NCBI GenBank assembly: GCA_016213595.1
Contig: JACRAA010000095.1
Span: 1 to 5,736 of the forward strand
Source of the DNA: Actinomycetota bacterium
GTDB taxonomy: Bacteria > Actinomycetota > Actinomycetes > Propionibacteriales > Propionibacteriaceae
Direction: 5' to 3'
Length of the DNA: 5,736 nt
Part shown: positions 1-5,332 of the stretch, one piece after another
Layout of the letters: every line of letters begins with the position of its first letter
Numbering within the stretch: position 1 is the first letter of the stretch
Translations under genes and position numbers: made by a program
Notes under the pieces: generated by a model
Database searches by the model: none
Seen by the model: only the letters and a program-made list of their open reading frames with translations
What the model was told of the DNA's origin: nothing

Positions 1-1236
1 GGCCTCGCCGGGGTCCTGTTCGCCGCAGCGTACGCGCTGGGCCTCACGGACCCGGGCGCGTTCCTCTTCTACCTCACGTTCGCACTCGCACTGGCGCTCA
101 CCCTCGTGCGGAGTGGCCTGTTCGGGTGGCTCGCCCAGTGCGCGGCGGACAACAAGAAGGTCCTCGTCTTCGCGGCGTTCTTCGTCGCGTTCATGTTCCC
201 GTTCACCCAGAACGGGTCGGACGCGAACCTGTCGATCGCCACCCAGGTGCTGTTCTTCTCGGCCACCGCGCTGGGCCTCAACATCGTCGTCGGCATGGTC
301 GGCCTGCTCGACCTCGGCTACATCGCGTTCCTGGGCGCAGGCGCGTTCACGGCCGCGAGTCTCTCCGGGTCCCTGTTCGCCCACATCAACTGGCACCCGC
401 CGTTCATCGTCACCGTGCTCATCAGCGGCGTGGTCTCCTCGCTGCTCGGCCTGATCATCGGGACTCCGACCCTGCGGGTCTCGGGCGACTACCTCGCCAT
501 CGTCACGCGGGCGTTCGGAGTGATCTGCCGGATCACGATGAACAACCTCGACGGCACGGACGGACCCAACATCACCAACGGCTCCAACGGCATCAACAAC
601 GTGCCGGAGCTCAAGCTGCTGGGGTTCAACTGGGGCGACCCCCACGTCGTCCTCGGCATCGACATCGGCCGGTTCGCGAACTACTTCTGGCTGATGCTCA
701 TCGTGCTCGCCCTGATCATGGTCGTCTTCGTGAACCTCAACCGCTCCCGGATCGGCCGGGGCTGGGTGGCGATCCGCGAGGACGAGCTCGCCGCGGAGGC
801 CATGGGCGTCAACACGTTCGCCCTGAAGCTCCTCGCGTTCGCCGGCGGTGCGTTCCTCGCGTGCGTCGCGGGCTCCGTGAAGGCGCACTACGACATCTCG
901 GTCACCCCGGACCAGTATGTGTTCCTCGAGTCGGCGTTCCTGCTGGCCGCTGTCGTCCTCGGCGGCATGGGCACGGTCATGGGCGTCCTGGTCGGCGCCA
1001 CGATCCTCAAGCTCCTCCCCGAGAAGCTGCGGTTCTTCTCCGACTACCGGCTCATGCTGTTCGGTCTGCTGCTCGTGTTCATGATGCGCTTCCGTCCTGA
1101 AGGCATCATCGCGGACGAGCGCCGGCAGCTCGAGTTCCACGCGGAGGACGAGGAGCTGGCAGAGGAAGTCGAGAGCGAGCTGATCGCCTACCACGACCAC
1201 TACAACCCCGACGCCGTGACGGAGGAGCTCCGATGA
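1..1236 (+). CDS. livM: Branched-chain amino acid ABC transporter permease LivM (5' end outside window)
   Basis: This is an inner-membrane permease of the Liv/HAAT importer, which pairs with LivH to carry branched-chain amino acids or related substrates. The frame is open from the first base, giving 411 residues in the window (numbered here from base 1). The first 35 codons are hydrophobic and the GTG at 106 lies inside a continuous frame, so the true start is probably upstream; E. coli LivM is about 425 residues. Family marks are NIVVGMVGLLDLGY (94-107), SGDYLAIVT (161-169), the glycine/asparagine-rich stretch around GSNGI (194-198), and the cytoplasmic coupling loop AIREDELAAEAMGVN (257-271) that contacts the ATPases. 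Several membrane segments are visible, for example about 52-69, 82-103, 135-154, 228-245, 274-292, 311-335 and 350-362. After RFRPEGII comes an acidic tail (371-411, 15 Asp/Glu). The stop overlaps the livG start as ATGA. Family identity is firm; the exact substrate cannot be read from sequence. Confidence 0.93.
   Translation, partial: GLAGVLFAAAYALGLTDPGAFLFYLTFALALALTLVRSGLFGWLAQCAADNKKVLVFAAFFVAFMFPFTQNGSDANLSIATQVLFFSATALGLNIVVGMVGLLDLGYIAFLGAGAFTAASLSGSLFAHINWHPPFIVTVLISGVVSSLLGLIIGTPTLRVSGDYLAIVTRAFGVICRITMNNLDGTDGPNITNGSNGINNVPELKLLGFNWGDPHVVLGIDIGRFANYFWLMLIVLALIMVVFVNLNRSRIGRGWVAIREDELAAEAMGVNTFALKLLAFAGGAFLACVAGSVKAHYDISVTPDQYVFLESAFLLAAVVLGGMGTVMGVLVGATILKLLPEKLRFFSDYRLMLFGLLLVFMMRFRPEGIIADERRQLEFHAEDEELAEEVESELIAYHDHYNPDAVTEELR
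1221..1236 (+). promoter_or_regulatory. livG ribosome binding site and livM/livG ATGA overlap
   Basis: A GGAGG Shine-Dalgarno sequence at 1221-1225 sits 7 bases before the ATG at 1233, inside the last codons of livM. The livG start and livM stop share ATGA (1233-1236). This fixes the livG start and points to translational coupling, so that permease and ATPase are made together. The coupling is inferred from the arrangement. Confidence 0.8.
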
Positions 1237-2069
1237 CCGCCGCACCCGTACAGGTCGACGACAGGGTCCCCGCCGCGGAGCGCGGTGTTCTGCTGGATGC
1301 ACGGAACGTGACGATGCAGTTCGGCGGCCTGCGGGCCGTCGGGAACGTGAGCATGCAGGTGCATGCGGGCGAGATCGTCGGGCTGATCGGCCCGAACGGC
1401 GCGGGCAAGACGACGTTCTTCAACTGCCTCACCGGGCTGTACCGGCCCACGGCCGGCAGTGTCACCTTCGCCGGTCAGCCGCTGCCGCCGAGGCCGCGGA
1501 AGGTCGTGTACGCCGGGATGGCCCGGACGTTCCAGAACATCCGCCTGTTCCACAACATGACGGCCCTCGAGAACGTCATGGTGGGTCGCTACTGCCGTAC
1601 GAAGTCCAACGCCATCGACGCGGTCTTCCGGCTCCCTCGCCACCGCCGCGAGGAGCGCGAGGCGACGGCTCGCAGTCTCGAGCTGCTCGCGTTCGTCGGG
1701 CTGGAGAAGAAGGCGGACGCCTTGTCGCGCAACCTCCCGTACGGCGACCAGCGCCGGCTGGAGATCGCCCGGGCGCTGGCGACCGACCCGCAGCTGCTCC
1801 TGCTCGACGAGCCGACCGCCGGGATGAACCCTCAGGAGACGCGCGAGGCGGAGGACCTGATCTTCCGGATCCGCGACCTCGGGTTGGCGGTGCTCGTCAT
1901 CGAGCACGACATGCGGTTCATCTTCAACCTCTGCGACCGGGTGTACTGCCTGGTCCGGGGTGAGGTGCTCGTCGAGGGTGCGGGTGACGTGGTCCAGAAC
2001 GACCCCCGGGTCATCGAGGCGTACATCGGACGGCCGACCGCCATCGAGGAGGACGAGAACCATGCTTGA
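1233..2069 (+). CDS. livG: Branched-chain amino acid ABC transporter ATP-binding protein LivG
   Basis: This is one of the two cytoplasmic ATPases that power the Liv importer; it is expected to pair with LivF under the LivH/LivM permeases. The protein has 278 residues, slightly longer than E. coli LivG (about 255) because of a 20-residue N-terminal lead. In order it shows Walker A GPNGAGKT (53-60), the Q-loop glutamine Q101 in ARTFQNIRLF, the LivG-type signature LPYGDQRRLEIARAL (168-182), Walker B LLLLDE (188-193), the D-loop GMNP (197-200) and the switch histidine H225 in VIEHD. All catalytic residues are present. The signature is PYGDQ instead of LSGGQ, and a YGxQ form is usual for LivG. The start is supported by a GGAGG site and the ATGA overlap with livM. 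The end overlaps livF by 8 bases. Confidence 0.96.
   Translation: MTAAPVQVDDRVPAAERGVLLDARNVTMQFGGLRAVGNVSMQVHAGEIVGLIGPNGAGKTTFFNCLTGLYRPTAGSVTFAGQPLPPRPRKVVYAGMARTFQNIRLFHNMTALENVMVGRYCRTKSNAIDAVFRLPRHRREEREATARSLELLAFVGLEKKADALSRNLPYGDQRRLEIARALATDPQLLLLDEPTAGMNPQETREAEDLIFRIRDLGLAVLVIEHDMRFIFNLCDRVYCLVRGEVLVEGAGDVVQNDPRVIEAYIGRPTAIEEDENHA
2046..2069 (+). promoter_or_regulatory. livF ribosome binding site and 8-base livG/livF overlap
   Basis: GAGGAGG at 2046-2052 lies 9 bases before the ATG at 2062, within the end of livG. It selects 2062 as the livF start, although the frame stays open as far back as about 1960. The residues upstream in that frame look like a shadow of livG, and the protein from 2062 begins MLEVKDMVVAYG, the normal opening of LivF. 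The livG stop (2067-2069) falls inside livF, favouring coupled translation. Confidence 0.8.
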
Positions 2070-2769
2070 GGTCAAGGACATGGTGGTCGCGTACGGCCGG
2101 GTGAACGCCGTGAAGGGCATCACGTTCACGGTGCAGAAGGGCCAGGTCGTCACGCTCCTGGGCACGAACGGCGCCGGGAAGTCGACGACGCTGCGGGCCA
2201 TCTCCGGACTGCTCCAGCTGGTGTCCGGCTCGATCACGTTCGAGGGGGAGAAGCTCGACGGCACGCCCGCCCATCGGATCGTCCAGCGCGGCATCGCCCA
2301 GTCGCCCGAGGGCCGCCGGCTGTTCCGCCACATGAGCGTCGAGGACAACCTCAAGCTGGGAGCGTTCTCGCGCAAGGACGCCGCAGGGGTCAGGTCGGAC
2401 CTGGCACGGGTGTACGACCTGTTCCCGGTGCTGGGGGAGCGACGCTCTGAGGCGGCCGGCGTGTTCTCGGGCGGTGAGCAGCAGATGCTCGCCATCGGAC
2501 GCGCGATGATGAGCCGCCCCAAGCTGCTGATGCTCGACGAGCCGTCGATGGGGCTGAGCCCGATCATGACGCAGACGATCATGCGGACCATCCGTACCCT
2601 GCAGTCCGAGGGCGTGACCATCCTCCTCGTCGAGCAGAACGCGTCGGCAGCACTGTCGCTCGCGGACCGCGGGTACGTCCTCGAAGTCGGCCGGATCATC
2701 TTCTCCGACACCGGCAAGGCGCTGCTCGGCGACGACCGTGTGAAGAGGGCGTACCTCGGCGCGAGCTGA
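2062..2769 (+). CDS. livF: Branched-chain amino acid ABC transporter ATP-binding protein LivF
   Basis: This is the second cytoplasmic ATPase of the Liv importer. From the ATG at 2062 the protein is 235 residues, close to E. coli LivF (237). It shows Walker A GTNGAGKS (34-41), the LivF hallmark SPEGRRLF (81-88) at the Q-loop region, the full signature FSGGEQQ (135-141), Walker B LLMLDE (155-160), the D-loop GLSP (164-167) and VEQNA (190-194). Having Q192 where most ABC ATPases have the switch histidine is normal for LivF and separates it from LivG, so it is not a defect. The gene overlaps livG by 8 bases and closes the operon, as in the E. coli livHMGF order. A GC-rich hairpin follows 15 bases after the stop. 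Function is well supported; substrate range (Leu/Ile/Val, or amides and urea as in some relatives) is not resolved. Confidence 0.96.
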   Translation: MLEVKDMVVAYGRVNAVKGITFTVQKGQVVTLLGTNGAGKSTTLRAISGLLQLVSGSITFEGEKLDGTPAHRIVQRGIAQSPEGRRLFRHMSVEDNLKLGAFSRKDAAGVRSDLARVYDLFPVLGERRSEAAGVFSGGEQQMLAIGRAMMSRPKLLMLDEPSMGLSPIMTQTIMRTIRTLQSEGVTILLVEQNASAALSLADRGYVLEVGRIIFSDTGKALLGDDRVKRAYLGAS

Positions 2770-2784
2770 GGCAGACGTGCGCGG

Positions 2785-2811
2785 GGGCCCGGGGGCTGTC
2801 CATCGGGTCCC
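2785..2811 (+). terminator. Possible terminator hairpin after the liv operon
   Basis: GGGCCCG (2785-2791) can pair with CGGGTCCC (2804-2811), giving seven G-C pairs with one bulged T (2808) and a 12-base loop. It begins 15 bases after the livF stop. There is no T-tract, so it would be an atypical intrinsic terminator of the kind often proposed in GC-rich bacteria. Spurious GC pairing is a real alternative. Confidence 0.35.
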
Positions 2812-2816
2812 GGGAC
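2807..2816. repeat. Perfect 10-bp palindrome GTCCCGGGAC
   Basis: GTCCCGGGAC reads identically on both strands. It lies in the livF to uvrA-like spacer, about 50 bases before the next start, and shares bases with the descending arm of the preceding hairpin. It could be a dimeric protein site or chance in GC-rich DNA. I see no second copy in the window. Confidence 0.4.
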
Positions 2817-2858
2817 GTGGCAGCATGGCGCAGCCGTCTAGGCCCACGAGTGATGGAT

Positions 2859-2862
2859 GGAG
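2859..2862 (+). promoter_or_regulatory. Ribosome binding site deciding the UvrA-like start
   Basis: GGAG at 2859-2862 is 6 bases before the ATG at 2869. The earlier in-frame ATG at 2857 contains part of this motif and has no good Shine-Dalgarno sequence of its own. I therefore place the start at 2869. The choice changes the protein by only four residues. No convincing -10/-35 pair was found in 2770-2858. Confidence 0.55.
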
Positions 2863-2868
2863 CTGCCC

Positions 2869-5226
2869 ATGCCCGCCTCCCGACCCGCTGACAGTCATGA
2901 CGTGATCCGCGTCGTGGGGGCCCGCGAGAACAACCTGAAGGATGTCTCGGTCGACATCCCGAAGCGCCGGCTCACCGTGTTCACGGGGGTGTCCGGGTCC
3001 GGGAAGAGCTCGCTGGTCTTCGACACGATCGCCGCCGAGTCGCAACGGCTCATCAACGAGACGTACAGCTCCTTCGTCCAGGGCTTCATGCCGAACCTGG
3101 CGAGGCCGGAGGTCGACCTGCTCGACGGGCTGACCACCGCGATCCTCGTCGACCAGCAGCGCATGTTCGGGGACCCGCGCTCCACGGTCGGGACGGCGAC
3201 CGACGCCAACGCACTGCTCCGGATCCTGTTCAGCCGCGTCGGCGAGCCCCACGTCGGACCGCCGAGCGCGTTCTCGTTCAACCTGGCCACAGCCCGGGGG
3301 AGCGGGGCCGTCACGGTCGACCGCGGGGCGGCGACGAAGGCCCAGAGGGCGTCCTTCACCCGGCTGGGCGGCATGTGCGTCCGCTGCGAGGGCCGCGGCC
3401 AGGTGACGGACTTCGACCTCACGGCGCTGTACGACGACAGCCTGTCGCTGCGTGGGGGCGCGCTGAAGGTGCCGGGATACAGCATGGACGGCTGGTACGG
3501 GCGGATCTTCGAGGGCTCGGGACTGCCGATGGACAAGCCGATCCGCGAGTACAGCGCCAAGGAGCTCCACAACCTGCTCTACCGGGAGCCGACGAAGATC
3601 AAGGTCGAGGGCATCAACCTCACGTACGAGGGCCTGATCCCGAAGATCACCAAGTCGATGCTCTCGAAGGACCCCGAGGCGATGCAGCCACACGTACGTG
3701 CCTTCGTGGACCGGGCGATCACGTTCGGGACCTGTCCCGAGTGCGGGGGCACCCGGCTCAACGCGGAGGCGCGGTCCTGCAGGATCGCGGGCATCAGCAT
3801 CGCCGAGGCCTGCGCGATGCAGATCAGCGACCTGGCCGCGTGGGTCCGGAGCCTGGACCTGCCGGCGGTGGCGCCCCTGCTGACGACGATCCGGGAGACC
3901 CTCGACTCGTTCGTGGAGATCGGGCTCGGCTACCTGAGCCTCGACCGGTCTGCGGGCACGCTCTCGGGAGGTGAGGCGCAGCGGACGAAGATGATTCGCC
4001 ACCTCGGGTCGGCGCTCACGGACGTCACGTACGTCTTCGACGAGCCGACGATCGGGCTCCACCCCCACGACATCCGCCGGATGAACGACCTGCTGCTGCG
4101 GCTGCGGGACAAGGGGAACACCGTGCTGGTCGTCGAGCACAAGCCGGAGGTGATCCAGATCGCCGACCACGTCGTCGACCTGGGGCCGGGCGCAGGCAGT
4201 GCCGGCGGCGAGCTGGTGTACGAGGGGACTGTGGACGGGCTGCGGCGCAGCGACACGGTGACCGGACGCCACCTCGACGACCGGGCACGGGTCAAGGACG
4301 CCGTACGGACAGCGACGGGTGTGATCGAGATCCGTGGGGCGGACGAGCACAACCTGCGGGACGTGGACGTCGACATCCCGACCGGGGTGCTGGTCGTCGT
4401 CACGGGGGTCGCCGGGTCCGGCAAGAGCTCCCTCATCCACGGGTCGGTGGCGGGCCGAGAGGGCGTGGTGGCGATCGACCAGACGCCGATCCGCGGGTCG
4501 CGGCGAAGCAACCCCGCGACGTACACGGGACTGCTCGACCCGATCCGTACCGCCTTCGCCAAGACCAACGGGGTCAAGGCCTCGCTGTTCAGCGCCAACT
4601 CGGAGGGTGCCTGTCCGACCTGCAACGGTGCGGGCGTGGTCTACACGGAGCTGGGCGTCATGGCGACCGTCTCGACCGTCTGCGAGGAGTGCGAGGGTCG
4701 CCGCTTCCAGGCAGCGGTCCTGGAGTACCGGCTCGGCGGCCTCAGCATCGCGGACGTCCTCGACCTGCCCGTCGAGGAGGCGCTGAGGTTCTTCGGAGAG
4801 GGCGAGGCGAGGACGCCTGCCGCGCACCGGGTGCTCGAGCGCCTCTCCGACGTGGGGCTGGGCTACCTCAGCCTCGGGCAGCCGCTGACCACGTTGTCGG
4901 GCGGCGAGCAGCAGCGGCTCAAGCTGGCCGCGCAGCTCGCTGACAAGGCCAGCGTGTACGTGCTCGACGAGCCGACGGCCGGGCTGCACCTCGCCGACGT
5001 GGCTCAGCTGCTGGGCCTGCTCGACCGCCTCGTGGACTCGGGCCGCTCGGTCATCGTCATCGAGCATCACCAGGCCGTCATGGCGCATGCCGACTGGATC
5101 ATCGACCTCGGACCGGGAGCGGGGCACGACGGGGGCAGGGTGGTGTACGAGGGGACGCCGTCCGCGTTGGTCGCTACCCGCACCACGCTGACGGGCCAGC
5201 ACCTGGCGGAGTACGTGGGCCGCTGA
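2869..5226 (+). CDS. UvrA-like double-ABC ATPase (short excinuclease ABC subunit A paralogue, DrrC-type)
   Basis: This is a cytoplasmic, presumably DNA-binding ABC ATPase of the UvrA family. From 2869 it has 785 residues, against about 940 for housekeeping UvrA. Module 1 has Walker A GVSGSGKSS (40-48), the UvrA-type stretch DPRSTVGTATD (102-112), signature TLSGGEAQR (364-372), Walker B YVFDEPT (388-394) and switch H424. Module 2 has Walker A GVAGSGKSS (513-521), signature TLSGGEQQR (675-683), Walker B YVLDEPT (697-703) and switch H733. Zinc finger 2 is intact: C582/C585, 19 residues, C605/C608. After LFSRVGEP (120-127) the chain passes almost directly to FSFN (135-138), so the roughly 115-residue UvrB-binding domain appears absent. 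Only one pair of zinc finger 1 remains (C170/C173). By family knowledge such short paralogues include DrrC, which confers daunorubicin resistance; they are unlikely to recruit UvrB. Drug or DNA-damage tolerance is therefore inferred. The gene may be read from its own promoter or by readthrough from liv. Confidence 0.93.
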   Translation: MPASRPADSHDVIRVVGARENNLKDVSVDIPKRRLTVFTGVSGSGKSSLVFDTIAAESQRLINETYSSFVQGFMPNLARPEVDLLDGLTTAILVDQQRMFGDPRSTVGTATDANALLRILFSRVGEPHVGPPSAFSFNLATARGSGAVTVDRGAATKAQRASFTRLGGMCVRCEGRGQVTDFDLTALYDDSLSLRGGALKVPGYSMDGWYGRIFEGSGLPMDKPIREYSAKELHNLLYREPTKIKVEGINLTYEGLIPKITKSMLSKDPEAMQPHVRAFVDRAITFGTCPECGGTRLNAEARSCRIAGISIAEACAMQISDLAAWVRSLDLPAVAPLLTTIRETLDSFVEIGLGYLSLDRSAGTLSGGEAQRTKMIRHLGSALTDVTYVFDEPTIGLHPHDIRRMNDLLLRLRDKGNTVLVVEHKPEVIQIADHVVDLGPGAGSAGGELVYEGTVDGLRRSDTVTGRHLDDRARVKDAVRTATGVIEIRGADEHNLRDVDVDIPTGVLVVVTGVAGSGKSSLIHGSVAGREGVVAIDQTPIRGSRRSNPATYTGLLDPIRTAFAKTNGVKASLFSANSEGACPTCNGAGVVYTELGVMATVSTVCEECEGRRFQAAVLEYRLGGLSIADVLDLPVEEALRFFGEGEARTPAAHRVLERLSDVGLGYLSLGQPLTTLSGGEQQRLKLAAQLADKASVYVLDEPTAGLHLADVAQLLGLLDRLVDSGRSVIVIEHHQAVMAHADWIIDLGPGAGHDGGRVVYEGTPSALVATRTTLTGQHLAEYVGR

Positions 5227-5254
5227 GGCTCCCGCTCACCGAGCGACCGGCCTC
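5225..5254 (+). terminator. Possible terminator hairpin after the UvrA-like gene
   Basis: A two-part stem starts at the stop codon. GAGGC (5225-5229) pairs with GCCTC (5250-5254), and inside it CGCTC (5233-5237) pairs with GAGCG (5241-5245) around an ACC triloop. A small unpaired loop (5231-5232 against 5246-5248) separates the two stems. No T-tract follows. Its position directly at the gene end makes a terminator role plausible. Confidence 0.45.
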
Positions 5255-5257
5255 TCA

Positions 5258-5288
5258 AGAATCCCATCGCCGGCTCATAGCGGATTCT
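5258..5288. repeat. Inverted repeat AGAATCC / GGATTCT upstream of the last gene
   Basis: Perfect 7-base arms at 5258-5264 and 5282-5288 are separated by 17 bases. The stretch is less GC-rich than its surroundings and ends 14 bases before a TATACA hexamer, so it would cover the -35 region if that hexamer is a -10 box. It may be an operator for the gene at 5333, or a weak hairpin belonging to the preceding transcript. No known regulator motif is recognised. Confidence 0.35.
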
Positions 5289-5302
5289 CAGCGTGCGACG
5301 CC

Positions 5303-5308
5303 TATACA
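5303..5308 (+). promoter_or_regulatory. Weak candidate -10 box (TATACA)
   Basis: TATACA matches four of six positions of the TATAAT consensus. It lies 24 bases before the ATG at 5333, leaving a short leader. No good -35 hexamer is present at 16-18 bases upstream; TTCTCA at 5285-5290 is too close (12-base spacer). It is called mainly because it is an AT-rich hexamer in a GC-rich spacer in the right place. Confidence 0.3.
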
Positions 5309-5319
5309 GGATGGGAGTG

Positions 5320-5324
5320 AAAGG
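5320..5324 (+). promoter_or_regulatory. Ribosome binding site (AAAGG) for the gene at 5333
   Basis: AAAGG at 5320-5324, continuing into GGCGAG (5323-5328), lies 8 bases before the ATG at 5333. It supports that ATG as a true start of a gene that has no stop codon inside the window. Confidence 0.5.
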
Positions 5325-5332
5325 CGAGCCAG

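Noticed and set aside
106..108. GTG as the livM start.
   Set aside because: The frame is open and hydrophobic back to base 1, and the resulting 376-residue protein would be short for LivM. An upstream start is more likely.
1233..2069. Degenerate ABC signature in LivG (PYGDQ).
   Set aside because: YGxQ signatures are usual in LivG, and all other catalytic residues are intact.
1200..2717. A 505-codon open frame on the minus strand opposite livG and livF.
   Set aside because: It lies wholly opposite two well-supported ATPase genes and has biased, domain-free composition.
2062..2769. Loss of the switch histidine in LivF (VEQN).
   Set aside because: Glutamine at this place is the normal LivF family state, so it is not a defect.
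2825..2905. A 26-codon frame (ATG at 2825) overlapping the UvrA-like start.
   Set aside because: It has no ribosome binding site, and its Pro/Ser/Cys-rich peptide resembles nothing known. A chance frame is most likely.
2011..5202. A 1063-codon open frame on the minus strand opposite livF and the UvrA-like gene.
   Set aside because: It is a shadow of strong GC-ending codon use. Its protein is full of Arg, Asp, His and Pro with no recognisable domain, while the plus strand holds complete ABC motifs.
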